DNA of 64,000 nt from Ophiura sarsii (lineage: Eukaryota > Echinodermata > Ophiuroidea > Amphilepidida > Ophiuridae): positions 8,141,109-8,205,108 of the forward strand of contig CM069452.1 of assembly GCA_035610835.1 (NCBI GenBank), given 5' to 3'. A program made the position numbers and the translations under genes. The notes beneath the pieces are model-generated. The model was given only the letters and a program-made list of their open reading frames with translations, did no database searches and was not told the origin of the DNA. This document shows, one piece after another, positions 12,428 to 25,283 of the stretch. Numbering within the stretch: position 1 is the first letter of the stretch; each line of letters begins with the position of its first letter.

Positions 12428-12838
12428 TATGATAAACATCTTTTCGACATAAATATCCAAAGGCCATGTAAATACCCACCACGTACAGAACCAGCCAGCT
12501 GCTGCCATCCCCAACTTGCTTAAAGTAAAAATGCATTCTACCTAAAAGCTATAAAATTCAGAAACTGATTTTGTCTCTTATGGACAAAAAACAGTCTGCA
12601 AATTGTCCCTTTACAGGTATATAATAAACAATGCAAGGTGCAAGGCTGGATACCTGGGTTTTACACTTGTTGCAAGTAAAGGTACACTACTCTCAGTCAA
12701 CACCTTAGGGGTTATATGATTGAAAGCTTTTCATTCCCCTGTTGACTTTGACACATAATATCCTTCAAAATAGATATACTTGCTTGTCTGAATTAAAGGT
12801 ACAAGAGTGTCAAATAATTCATAATACAAATGGATTTA

Positions 12839-13259
12839 AGGCAAAATAAAAAATAAAACATGTTTAGCGTCCTGCCTTTTTTTCTCTCTCCAAGATGGCA
12901 GCCCGACACATTTTGTCAAGATAGCTGGCCGGGCTATTTTTCTAGATGGTTGCCTGCTTTATTCAAAATGACGCCACTTGGACTCTCAAGAAATTACATA
13001 TTGGCTTCTTATGGGCAAGATGAAACAGAAAATGAGACCAAAATGATGTCTTGTCCTGAGTTCTGAGATGTAGAGAACCAGTTTATTTCACGGGGCAAAC
13101 ACCGGGGGAAAACAGCTTTATACAAGAAGTGTTAAAGTAAAAATATACAATTTATTTATTTTTAATTTAAAAAAAAGAAGAAAAAAAGAAAGAAAGGAGG
13201 CGGCCCCTAAAAAGGAAGCGGGCAGGGACGCTAAACATGATTTATTTTATTTGGCATAA
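12839..13259. mobile_element. Unit 2 copy of the 710-1164 element
   Basis: Same termini, same position in the unit and same interior as 710-1164, with small deletions. It is absent from unit 3. Confidence 0.8.
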
Positions 13260-14039
13260 TACTTCATAGATCCCTGGTTTATATGTAATGGGAAGGTTAA
13301 AAGCCCTTGCCAGTTACAAATCCTGTTAGCGTTTATAGATCATCATCATGGTTACCGTTGTCAAAACAATATAAGAAAAACAAAATGCCTGTGTTATATA
13401 TCTCAATTACAACTCAGAACTGTTTGTTATACAATACAATATCGAGCAAATCAAGGGTTTACACACAACCATACCAAAGGACCTCCTAAATTCTAAAATG
13501 TGCTAACAGTTTCTAGTACGACACAAGCTTACAAAATTATGCACAGATCTTAACAATTTGGATTGAATATTCCCAACTGTCTGTTGTTGTTTAAGTTTTA
13601 GTTTTGGTCACAGTTGCAAAGAAATGAAAATAGACCACAGCCATGCGGTAGCACGGTAGTAATAATAAATCAGCAACAGCATATTTCATTGTGAAGATAG
13701 CCTTATCTTCAAGTATTAAATCATCCGGATATATTTCTCTTTCAAAACTCTTGTGTACAATTTAACTTTATAAAAACAAAAATGTCACCAGGGGCATTCT
13801 GTGGCAAATTGGTCCATTTTCATGTGCCAGAAATTCACTTGAGCTCCTATGGCAAATTTCAGGCCCAAATGTATTGTAGCTTAAAATTGGTCTGAAATGT
13901 CCAATTCAGAACAAATTAAGCTAATTTTTACAATAACAAGGCGGTTCTCGAACGGCGCGTCTCGCCTGTTCATCAAAAGTGACTTGAAAGAAATGATGAT
14001 GAAACATATGATACAATGTAGCACTGTCACAGAGGTATG

Positions 14040-17000
14040 CATTGTAGTTAATTTAATCAACAAAAAGAACACACCAACCCCCTTCCCTACACCAAATCAC
14101 ATCAAGATAGGCCTTACAGATCTTATTTAACCCCAGATGACCTCTGATGACCTTGAAAATTTAATCAGCAAAAAGAACACACCAACCCCCTTCCCTCCAC
14201 CAAATCACATCAAGATAGGCCTTACGGATCTTATTTGACCCCAGATGACGACCTCTGATGACCTCGACAAATTAATCAACAAAAAGAACACACCATCCCT
14301 CTTCCGTCCACCAAATCCCATCAAGATAGGCCTTACGGATCTTATTTGACCCCAGATGACCTTGAATGACCTCCGATGACCTTGAAAATTTAATCAGCAA
14401 AAAGAATACACCACCCCCCTTCCCTCCACCAAATCCAATCAAGATAGGCCTTACTGATCTATTTGACCCCATATTTGACCCCCGATGACCCCGAAAAATT
14501 AATCAACAAAAAGAACACACCACCCCCCTTCCCTCCACCAAATCCCATCAAGATAGGCCTTACTGATCATTTGACCCTATATTTGACCCCTGATGACCCC
14601 GAAAAAGTAATCAACCAAAAGAACACACCACCCCCCTTCCCTCCACCAAATCCCATCAAGATAGGCCTTACTGATCTATTTGACCCCCGATGACCCCGAA
14701 AAATTAATCAACAAAAAGAACACACCATCCCTCTTCCGTCCACCAAATCCCATCAAGATAGGCCTTACTGATCTATTTGACCCCATATTTGACCCCCGAT
14801 GACCCCGAAAAATTAATCAACAAAAAGAACACACCACCCCCCTTCCCTCCACCAAATCCCATCAAGATAGGCCTTACTGATCTATTTGACCCCATATTTG
14901 ACCCCGAAAAATTAATCAACAAAAAGAACACACCATCCCTCTTCCGTCCACCAAATCCCATCAAGATAGGCCTTACTGATCTATTTGACCCCATATTTGA
15001 CCCCAGATGACCCCGAAAAATTAATCAACAAAAAGAACACACCATCCCTCTTCCGTCCACCAAATCCCATCAAGATAGGCCTTACTGATCTATTTGACCC
15101 CATATTTGACCCCCAATGACCCAGAAAAATTAATCAACAAAAAGAACACACCATCCCTCTTCCGTCCACCAAATCCCATCAATATAGGCCTTACTGATCT
15201 ATTTGACCCCATATTTGACCCCCGATGACCCCGAAAAATTAATCAACAAAAAGAACACACCACCCCCCTTCCCTCCACCAAATCCCATCAAGATAGGCCT
15301 TACTGATCTATTTGACCCCATATTTGACCCCCGATGACCCAGAAAAATTAATCAACAAAAAGAACACACCACCCCTCTTCCGTCCACCAAATCCCATCAA
15401 GATAGGCCTTACTGATCTATTTGACCCCATATTTGACCCCCGATGACCCCGAAAAAATAATCAACAAAAAGAACACCCCATCCCTCTTCCGTCCACCAAA
15501 TCCCATCAAGATAGGCCTTACTGATCTATTTGACCCCATATTTGACCCCGATGACCCCGAAAAATAAATCAACAAAAAGAACACACCATCCCTCTTCCGT
15601 CCACCAAATCCCATCAAGATAGGCCTTACTGATCTATTTGACCCCATATTTGACCCCCGATGACCCCGAAAAATTAATCAACAAAAAGAACACACCACCC
15701 CCCTTCCCTCCACCAAATCCCATCAAGATAGGCCTTACTGATCTATTTGACCCCATATTTGACCCCGAAAAATTAATCAACAAAAAGAACACACCATCCC
15801 TCTTCCGTCCACCAAATCCCATCAAGATAGGCCTTACTGATCTATTTGACCCCATATTTGACCCCCGATGACCCCGAAAAATTAATCAACAAAAAGAACA
15901 CACCACCCCCCTTCCCTCCACCAAATCCCATCAAGATAGGCCTTACTGATCTATTTGACCCCATATTTGACCCCGAAAAATTAATCAACAAAAAGAACAC
16001 ACCATCCCTCTTCCGTCCACCAAATCCCATCAAGATAGGCCTTACTGATCTATTTGACCCCATATTTGACCCCAGATGACCCCGAAAAATTAATCAACAA
16101 AAAGAACACACCATCCCTCTTCCGTCCACCAAATCCCATCAAGATAGGCCTTACTGATCTATTTGACCCCATATTTGACCCCCAATGACCCAGAAAAATT
16201 AATCAACAAAAAGAACACACCATCCCTCTTCCGTCCACCAAATCCCATCAATATAGGCCTTACTGATCTATTTGACCCCATATTTGACCCCCGATGACCC
16301 CGAAAAATTAATCAACAAAAGAACACACCACCCCCCTTCCCTCCACCAAATCCCATCAAGATAGGCCTTACTGATCTATTTGACCCCATATTTGACCCCC
16401 GATGACCCAGAAAAATTAATCAACAAAAAGAACACACCACCCCTCTTCCGTCCACCAAATCCCATCAAGATAGGCCTTACTGATCTATTTGACCCCATAT
16501 TTGACCCCCGATGACCCCGAAAAAATAATCAACAAAAAGAACACTCCATCCCTCTTCCGTCCACCAAATCCCATCAAGATAGGCCTTACTGATCTATTTG
16601 ACCCCATATTTGACCCCGATGACCCCGAAAAATAAATCAACAAAAAGAACACACCATCCCTCTTACGTCCCCCAAATCCCATCAAGATAGGCCTTACTGA
16701 TCTATTTGACCCCCGATGACCCCGAAAAATGAATCAACAAAAAGAACACACCATCCCTCTTCCGTCCACCAAATCCCATCAAGATAGGCCTTACTGATCT
16801 ATTTGACCCCATATTTGACCCCCGATGACCCCGAAAAAAGAATCAACAAAAAGAACACCCCATCCCTCTTCCGTCCACCAAATCCCATCAAGATAGGCCT
16901 TACTGATCTATTTGACCCCATATTTGACCCCGATGACCCCGAAAAATTAATCAACAAAAAGAACACCCCATCCCTCTTCCGTCCACCAAATCCCATCAAG

Positions 17001-18220
17001 ATAGGCCTTACTGATCTATTTGACCCCATATTTGACCCCGATGACCCCGAAAAATTAATCAACAAAAAGAACACACCATCCCTCTTCCGTCCACCAAATC
17101 CCATCAAGATAATAAGCCTTACTGATCTATTTGACCCCCGATGACCCCGAAAAATTAATCAACAAAAAGAACACACCACCCCCCTTCCCTCCACCAAATC
17201 CAGGCCTTACTGATCTATTTGACCCCATATTTGACCCCCAATGACCCCGAAAAATAATCAACAAAAAGAACACACCACCCCCCTTTCCTCCACCAAATCC
17301 CATCAAGATAGGCCTTACTGATCTATTTGACCCCATATTTGACCCCCAATGACCCCGAAAAATTAATCAACAAAAAGAACACACCATCCCTCTTCCGTCC
17401 ACCAAATCCCATCAAGATAGGCCTTACTGATCTATTTGACCCCATATATGACCCCCGATGACCCCGAAAAATTAAGAACAAAAAGAACACACCATCCCCC
17501 TTCCTTCCACCAAATCCAATCAAGATAGGCCTTATGGATCTTATTTGACCCCCGATGACCTTGAATGACCTCTGATGACCTTGAAAATTTATTCAGCAAA
17601 AAGAACACACCACTCCCCTTCCCTCCACCAAATCTCATCAATATAGGCCTTACTGATCTATTTGACCCCATATTTGACCCCGATGACCTCTGGTGACCTT
17701 GAAAATTTAATCAACAAAAAGAACACACCATCCCTCTTCCCTCCACCAAATCCCATCAAGATAGGCCTTACTGATCTATTTGACCCCATATTTGACCCCC
17801 GATGACCTTGAATGACCTCTGATGACCTTGAAAATTTAATCAGCAAAAAGAACACACCACCCCCTTCCCTCCACCAAATCCCATCAAGATCGGCCTTACG
17901 GATCTAATTTGACCGCATATTTGACCCCGATGACCTTGAATGACCTCCAATGACCTTGAAAATCTAATCAGCAAAAGAACACCCCACCCCCTTCCCTGAC
18001 ATCAAGTCCCATCAAGATAGGCCTTACGGATCTCTAGATATCGCGTCACAACGCGTCTCAAAAGTTTTAAGCATATTTGACCCCGATGACCTTGTATGAC
18101 CCCCGATGACCTTGAAAAATCAATCAGCAACAGAACGCACCACCCCCCTTCCCTCCACCAAGTCCCATCACGATAGGCCTTACGGATCTCCAGATATCGC
18201 GTCACAAAGGTATTTCTTAG
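14040..18220. repeat. Minisatellite of about 99-109-bp monomers with higher-order repeats
   Basis: About 39 monomers, each with ATCAACAAAAAGAACACACC, CCACCAAATCCCATCAAG, ATAGGCCTTACTGATC and TTTGACCCC. Monomers fall into two main types (CCCCCTTCCCTCC versus CCCTCTTCCGTCC). A 208-bp dimer is duplicated at 15,650-15,857 and 15,858-16,065. The block from about 14,777 recurs from 15,846, an offset of 1,069 bp. Monomers at both edges are more divergent, as expected when arrays grow from the centre. Frames open on both strands are a by-product of the repeat. Confidence 0.95.
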
Positions 18221-18221
18221 C

Positions 18222-18270
18222 ACACGGCGGACGGCATACGGCATACGGCGGACGGCGGACGCCGGACAGA
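18222..18270. repeat. GGCGGAC / GGCATAC simple repeat
   Basis: Imperfect tandem ACGGCGGACGGCATACGGC words directly follow the last minisatellite monomer. Confidence 0.8.
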
Positions 18271-18394
18271 AATAGTGATAACATAGTCTCTTTCTGATTA
18301 CATCAGGCGAGACAAAAACCAAAATTTGTCTCTACGGCCTTCGCGCACATTTTCACCCAATTTTTTCTTGCCCCCTGTTTGCCCCCCCCCCCCC

Positions 18395-18545
18395 CCCCCC
18401 CAATTTTTTTGAATTTTTTTTATGCTGGTGCTGCCACTGGGGGAGACTAGGAGCAAATGAACGTTAGAAAGAAGTTGGTAATATCTCTTTAGGAAAATAG
18501 CAAAGTGTTGACATATATAACTTACCTGCAAAAACATGTATGTTA
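18395..18545. repeat. C tract and first half of a local duplication
   Basis: A C run near 18,383-18,401 precedes a segment (GCCACTGGGGGAGACTAGGA, 18,432 on) that is repeated at 19,980-20,105 and once in unit 3 near 35,316. The copy here is split by the 18,547-19,930 insertion. Confidence 0.7.
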
Positions 18546-18546
18546 T

Positions 18547-19930
18547 GCATATGGGCAATTCCAAGCAAATGTCAACCAAATAGCCAAAATTTCAAATGTG
18601 CATCCAAAGATTAATTCTATGCCTATAATGTAGGCAAGAGTCCAAAGTTCAGGAATTTTTAGTTTGTTTAGCGATACTATGTTTTTTGATGTATAAACTA
18701 GCTAATTAGCATAAATTTGCATATTTGCAGCTTACAAAATCATTGAAAAGGCTTGTTTTTATTTATTCCATATCTTTTAGACACATAGGTATGATGTTTA
18801 AATAAATGTCAGGCACAATAGTAGTACTGATGGTAAAAGTTTTGATATAAATTTAATTTTGATCAACGGCCGATTTGCCTCGTTAATCCAGGTATTTAGT
18901 ATGCATTGCATAATCTCATGTCATTCCGCAACGCAAAAGTACAATTTTTTAGGATAGCAAGAAAAAAAATGTACCCTATTTTCATTTAACTATTTTTTCT
19001 CTGCACACAATTGACATGCTTCACAATGATTAAATTTTTTTTGGAAAATTCTGTTAATTAATAGCCCTAACGAGCGTTGCGGAATGACGTGTTGCGGAAT
19101 GACGGTGCGGAATGACAAAGGTATTAATCCCTATATTTAGGCAATTTATTGAGCAAATTGTGATATTTTTGTGTACTTGGTATAAGATCATCCTTATTTA
19201 TGATAATTCATTCAAATATGGACTCTAAACTTCTAAAAAAGTTTCAAAATTGATGAAAACTCATAATTTGCTGAATTAGGCAACTTTGATGTGCAAGCTG
19301 TTGAATTTGGCAACTTTATCACAAAATCATGGCTACTTTACCTGTAAATGATGATTTCAATGTGAAAATAGTTGGGTTACTTGTATTCATGAATTTGTAA
19401 CATATGAAATGCCACTGATTACTCTTTCTTTTATTTTTTATGCATATTAAAGCATAAAAACATGTTTTTTCTTTTCTCTATGGAGTTTTGCACACAAATT
19501 CACACTGTCATTCCGCAACGTCATTCCGCAACACCTACTTTTATTTTTTGATGACCTACTAGAGATCCTAGCTGATGATTAAGTTTTATGAAAATGCTTT
19601 TGTCAGTTAGCTAACACTTCAAACCTTCTAAAAAGTAACTTCAATAATGATACACTCTAAAAAGTTCACAGAGTTTTCACTTTGTGTAAACATGTAAAAA
19701 AAACACCAATCGTCTGCGTCATTCCGCAACGCAAATTTGCATATGCAAATTAGGATACTTGGAAGCGCAGTCTAATTTTTTCCCTAGGTTTATTTTTTGA
19801 GTATCAATCGCTATTATCAAATAAAGTTGTAAAATGGGGAGTAACTACAAATCTCTGGGTTTTACACCCAAAAGAAAGTGGATTTTTGTGTGTAAATGTC
19901 ATTCCGCAACGCGTGGAATTGCCCATATGC
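18547..19930. mobile_element. 1.4-kb inverted-repeat element with repeated TCATTCCGCAAC motif
   Basis: The ends GCATATGGGCAATTCCA are inverted copies. Unit 3 (near 35,416) and the second local copy (near 20,080) show the uninterrupted site TATGCTAATG, so the segment is an insertion; a 2- to 4-bp target duplication (GC or ATGC) is possible. Inside are eight copies of TCATTCCGCAAC or close variants: plus strand at 18,921, 19,508, 19,521, 19,719 and 19,899, minus strand at 19,076, 19,091 and about 19,104. No transposase is recognisable. Confidence 0.7.
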
Positions 19931-20380
19931 TAATGATGCATTGGATGGATACCAAAAAAAGGAAATTTGATGCTAGTGCCGCCACTGGGGGAGACTAGGA
20001 GCAAATGATTGTAAGAAAGTAGTTGGTAATATATATTTAGGAAAATAGCATAGTGTCAACATAACCTTACCTGTATTTTATGCTAATGACGCATTGGATG
20101 GATACTGAGCATAAAGAACCTTTCTTAGTAGTCCGCGTGTTCCCTAGTAAACCTGTCAAATATATTATAATAGAATGTGTTACATGTTACATTCCTTTTG
20201 AAATAACCTCATTTCAAAATCAAGACATGTCTGAGAGGTCTCCATTGTACCCTTATACGTGACACTCAAAATGTTATAACATTATTGAAAAATAGCACCC
20301 AAAATAAACATTCTCAAAAAGTGTGTTATGTCTTCTTTGTACATTTTCCAATCAATCAATGGAACTTGATCCTCCTTACA

Positions 20381-20655
20381 TATAGTCGCTGTCATAATAC
20401 CTTGGACAAAATTCAACTAATACGTGCGTGCTTGCGTACATTCGTATTAGCGTACATGCGTAAACCCGGTAGTGCGTACCGGGCGATTTTAAAATGATCG
20501 CGCGTCCTCATTGGTCAATCGCGAAGTCAACACGCGCATGCATGCAAACTTGTACGCGCTTTTCATGCATTTGGATGCAGCACCGCGAACAACAACAAAA
20601 TACGCTCGCGTGAAATAGCGCGAATTATGTCCAAGAAATTATGACAGGGACTATA
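20381..20655. mobile_element. TA-flanked MITE with TAGTCSCTGTCATAAT ends
   Basis: Arms of about 34 bp: TAGTCGCTGTCATAAT followed by CTTGGACAAAATTC at the left, inverted with a few changes at the right (GAATTATGTCCAAG). The interior is rich in CpG words such as GCGTAC and CGCGC. Confidence 0.7.
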
Positions 20656-20873
20656 GATAGCAGACCTATAACTATGTGGATTGCCTGCTTTCTAATGTAT
20701 AATAAGATAATACCTTCATCTTGTACGATTTTTGAATAATTTTGTTATCGTGTGGCAATATTACACTTTTTATAAAACAATGCCAGTGAGCCATTGTTGT
20801 CTTCTGAATTTGATTGACTAAAGACAAGGTGTGTAATAGTGATGGATAATATTTCAGAATAATCTCTGATTGC

Positions 20874-21064
20874 CGGGTCAGAAGTTCTTCAAAGGGTGAG
20901 AATCCATTTAGATTCTTGCAAAGAATCTTGGTGAGAATCCATGGATTTTCCTCCATTTAAATAGTGTGTTAGACAGATTATACCCACAAGAGTCAACTTG
21001 GATTCTCACAACTTTACCGGCAGGAATCTTTGTAAGAATGGATTCTCCTCGTATTGCTGACCCT
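20874..21064. mobile_element. MITE with GGGTCAG ends and GAGAATCC palindromes
   Basis: GGGTCAGAAG at the left and CTGACCC at the right are inverted. The interior has GAGAATCCATGGATT, GGATTCTCAC and similar words shared with the elements at 31,214 and 47,673. Confidence 0.65.
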
Positions 21065-21665
21065 GAGTTAAAGGAAATCGTTGCCATGAATCTTTAGCGC
21101 TCAGATATGCAGCATTATTATTATACAGACCACATCAGTAGGTTAAAGTTTTTAAAGTGCCGCGTTAAGACAAAATTGGCTTTAGAAAGAAGAAAAAATC
21201 ACCTGTAAGGACGTCGCCATAATGATCCAAGCTATGACGAAACAGTTACGAGATTTCCAAATCTCTCATTTATGTATTGATGTTTTCGATTTATGCATTG
21301 AATTCCAGCATGATTATGTGCAGTGACCTTTTGCTAGTGAGGTCGTTTAAGTAACGATGACGTCACAATATTGAGTATGGCTATCCCATCAGCACTTTCG
21401 ACACAGACAACCGGGCGTGAATTTCAAATAGTCACATGTTGGGGATGTGCAGTTTAAATTTGTTTTATTGAACATTATAGTTCTGTGTTCAACTAAACTG
21501 GTCAATATACATTTGATAATTATTTTCCTACCATGTAATGCTTGGCTTCATGAATAGTACTGTTCTCCTTTAACATTTTCCCAATAACAAATCAAAAAGT
21601 GTAGATTTGTCAGAAAGAAAGGCGACAAAACACAGTAAAACCTGCACCAATTGCAGAGGCATTAA
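21065..21665. other. Stretch with no recognised feature
   Basis: AT-rich single-copy DNA that precedes the point (near 21,660) where similarity to unit 1 resumes. A TGACGTCA word at 21,359 matches the CRE consensus but stands alone. Nothing else is seen. Confidence 0.5.
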
Positions 21666-21670
21666 CATTA

Positions 21671-21961
21671 GGCCAAAAAATGTTGTGTTGCCCTCTAGTG
21701 CCAAAAATGTTAATTTTTTTTTTGGCTGAAAAATATATGGTTTATGTCAAGGCAAAATTGGTATATGCCCATATGTCAATTTAACTAATGTTTCTAGTGT
21801 GACAATAGTGTTTCTAGTGTGACAATAGTCTAAAAAACATTTATTTAGGCTTATTTATTCATTTCAAGCAAGAAATAGGGTTTTTTTTTTAAATGTGACC
21901 CTAGTTTTTACGATTTTAGGGTCGGTCGCTGAGGGCAACACAACTATTTATTTGTTTTGCC
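21671..21961. mobile_element. TA-flanked MITE, TTGCCCTCA / GACCGACCC family, inverted relative to unit 1 copy
   Basis: GGCCAAAAAA at the left and TTTTGCC at the right border a copy of the family. Its interior runs opposite to the 2555-2954 copy. It sits about 20 bp from the position used in unit 1, so the two are independent insertions. Confidence 0.8.
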
Positions 21962-22329
21962 ATTGAACAGCAGGCATTTCTGTAAGTAGAACAAATGAGC
22001 GCATTTTGATACTGGATATGTCATACACATACACCATGATGTTATTGATGTACACTGTGTTATGAATTTCCTGTCAATAACACCAATGATACATGATATA
22101 TATTTGACTGATCTTTAACACTATACATGCTGTGAATTTATATCAATCTAATTTTGAGACCTGAACCCCAATTGAAATGATCAAAAGCATTTTAAAGGTG
22201 CATGGTCTATCTCAGTTTCGTAGGTAGATGTGTAACCTTTCCCTGATTACAATTAGATGGCACCAAAACATAACAAGTACAAACGAAACATGTATAGTCG
22301 CGGTCCAGCCAGACTAGTTCTTGAAATAG

Positions 22330-22520
22330 CCCTATGGTAATTTTTGCAAGTTTAATTTTTGATTTTGAACTGTTCTGCATGTTTTTAAATTCACAATTTG
22401 TAGCTTCAACACAGACCTATACGCAAAAGAAATATATTGCATGTTATTACTTCCGCGGTAGCTCATTCGAACGTGAAAAGCGTGAAAATATATGTAGCGC
22501 GAAAATATCCACTTTTACAG
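22330..22520. mobile_element. Decayed unit 2 copy of the 3368-3576 MITE
   Basis: The right end CCACTTTTACAG is kept; the left terminus is deleted. Confidence 0.7.
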
Positions 22521-23598
22521 TAATGCAGCAATGTGGATACAACATGATCATCTCTAGGTGTACGTGGCATTTTATGTGAGCACAAAACATGTCTAATCTT
22601 AGTTCCATTAAATAGCTCTGTCCTGTAAATCACTTGAACGTCACACATGTGACACATGCTACCAATATCACATACAAAAACTGAAGACAAACATTCCTAG
22701 TCTTGTTTCAATAGTCATTTAGAGAACCCTACAACACTTAATCAAATGCAATATGCAATGTATGTCTCAAGCATATCACATGCATGTCACATACATGAGT
22801 ACAACAAACATGCCTATTCTTGGTACAGTCATCATAATAGCCTGACTGCTGGCACCCACCCACAAACAAAAGTATTACGGCTTTATCAGCAGCTTGCTTC
22901 CCAACATGTCAAGCGTTGTTATTTAACCTTATAATGCATGATATGTGTGCCTCCTTTGTGTGAGTAGATCAAGATATTTATGACACGTTTCAGAATCCAG
23001 GGTGTGACAAACAGGATTACATAGCGGTGTGAATTCCTCCTTCTATTCTATATACTGGAAAGCATATCATCAATAATCATGACTTAATAATGATGCCTTG
23101 AGAATGATTTCAAAGGTTAAATTCACACATTCCTTCCACTTCAACACATTATTTGACATACATATTCATGATTATAGTGTGGTTTTCGATTACTGAAATC
23201 ATGAAATACTTCAAATCCCACATCTATGACACAGTATCTAAAGTAAGGTGCCTTCACCCAATTTATTTATGATTAGGAATGCGAACAAGAATAATTATAA
23301 TTTTGTGAGGCCTTATTACAGTATACTCTAACAGCAAATTCAAGACCTTATCCGATTTGAACCAAATGTGTTGCATATGGTGCAGTTTGATTAAAACAAG
23401 AAAAAAGGTTAATCATAATATCCGGGTCAAAGGTCAAGAAAGGGTCACTAGGGGTCAAATTGTCAAATTCAAATAATTTCACTCAAAATTCTACTCCTTG
23501 AGAGGAAATGACTGATGACTGTCAGAATTGGTCAAAAGATTCCTTTGGTCAATGCACATTCAGGTTGTTCATATCTTAAGAAAAGCCTGACGACAATA

Positions 23599-24236
23599 TT
23601 ATGTGACCCATCACATTAGGCAAAAAAAAAAATGTTGTGTTGCCCTCAAGTGCCAAAAATTAAAATTCGGGTCGGTCGGTCGGAATTTTTTTTTTCTTCA
23701 ATTTTTTTCTTCTTCAATATTTTTTTTGGGGGGAGGGGGGGGGGGGGGGGGGGGGGCTGAAAAATATATGGTTTGTGTCAAGACAAAATTGGTATATGCC
23801 CATATGTCAATTTAACTAATATATCTAGTGTGAGACTAGTCAAGCAAGAAATAGTAACATTTAGACACTTTTAATCAAACTTAAATCTAAAAAAAAAAAT
23901 TAATTTAAAAATGCGACCCTAGTTTTTACGATTTTAGGGTCGGTCGCTGAGGGCAACACAATTTTTTTTTTTTTTGCCTTATAATGGACATGTTGGAGGT
24001 CTAATAAGTCAAATCTGAGTTATTCGGTATGACTTGAAAGAGCACATTTTTAAGCTTTGAAATTATACCATGTTGAAGGTTATCAGACTTTGTAATCACA
24101 AGATATTTGAAGAAGCATATTTGTTTCTGTTATTTTCTTTATATTTCACCAAATACATGTACACTGGCCTCTATCTCAAAAACTATGTTTGCTGACAACA
24201 TGTCCTTTTTGATGTGATTGGTCACATATGTCTCTT
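23599..24236. mobile_element. TGTGACC-ended MITE interrupted by a second MITE
   Basis: Same element as 6987-7247. Its left part is split by the 23,619-23,978 insertion. Confidence 0.7.
23619..23978. mobile_element. TA-flanked MITE, TTGCCCTCA / GACCGACCC family, nested
   Basis: GGCAAAAAAAAAAATG at the left and TTTTTTGCC at the right. The interior carries TTGTGTTGCCCTCAAGTGCC and GGGTCGGTCGCTGAGGGC, and an unbroken run of 22 G at 23,735-23,756. TA-type flanks are supported by the unit 1 site near 7,003. Confidence 0.8.
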
Positions 24237-24375
24237 ATAACATGCATCACAATTGGCTTACCTAAGAAGATACAGATCTATGGGGCCACCACCAGTAGTG
24301 CACAATGTGTATCATACAAGATACAGATCCATAGGGTCACCCCAGTTCACAATGTGTAGCATAAAAGAAGATAGG

Positions 24376-24885
24376 AGTGTAACTAGAGGTAGAGAGGCTT
24401 GCCCTCCCTGATGCCCCCAAATGAAATGACAGTTATGCCTCCCCATGATCACAGGCCAGTCACCCCTCATGCCCCCCCCCCCCCCCCCCCATTGCAAGAG
24501 TGTAACTAGAGGTGGAGGTGGGGAGGGAGGCTTGCCCTCCCTGATGCCCCCAAATGAAATGACAGTTATGCCTCCCCATGATCACAGGCCAGTCACCCCT
24601 CATGCCCCCCCCCCCCCCCCATTGCAAGAGTGTAACTAGAGGTGGAGGTGGGGAGGGAGGCTTGCCCTCCCTGATGCCCCCAAATGAAATGACAGTTATG
24701 CCTCCCCATGAACACAGGCCAGTCCCCCCTCATGCTCCCCCCCCCCCCCCATTGCAAGAGTGTAACTAGAGGTGGAGGTGGGGAGGGAGGCTTGCCCTCC
24801 CTGATGCCCCCAAATGAAATGACAGTTATGCCTCCCCATGATCATAGGCCAGTCCCCCCTCATGCTCCCCCCTAATTGCAGGAGT
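24376..24885. repeat. Four tandem copies of a 131-bp unit
   Basis: Each unit reads GAGTGTAACTAGAGGTGGAG, then CTTGCCCTCCCTGATGCC, then GGCCAGTC and a C tract, then ATTGCAA. Copies start near 24,376, 24,496, 24,628 and 24,759. The copies are very similar, so the expansion is recent. It is absent from unit 1. Confidence 0.9.
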
Positions 24886-25283
24886 GTTAGGGGAAACGCC
24901 ATTTGATTTTCAGGGGGGGGGGGGCATGGAAGTTGGGTCTGGCATTGGTTTTTTTCTTCTCAACTAATGCATCCATAAACATAACACAATGTTTAATACA
25001 AAAAGGGAAATATTATATACAAATATTTACATGGTAACATAGATTCATGCAAGGTTAATGCTACATTCATAAGTTACCTCAGACCATCCACCAGACAGTG
25101 ATTAGAATCAGACAGGTTGCTGAACCTGTCATGTCTCAAGTCAAACAAGACTTGTTTGTGGAATTTCAATATCTCAAAGGAAGAAACACAACTCCCCAGT
25201 GGAGAAATGGCTAGCTCACCTTGTCTACAAAAATGGAAAAGGAATGGCAAAAAAGAATAAAGACAAGGATGATAATACATGTA

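Noticed and set aside
14040..17855. Many 60- to 113-codon frames on both strands that look like a repeat-protein family
   Set aside because: They are translations of one minisatellite, open on both strands, with the frame shifting between monomers of 99-109 bp.
14040..18220. CRISPR array
   Set aside because: The repeats are direct and abutting, with no unique spacers, and the sequence is eukaryotic.
21359..21368. CRE-type TGACGTCA promoter element
   Set aside because: A single isolated word with no gene nearby.
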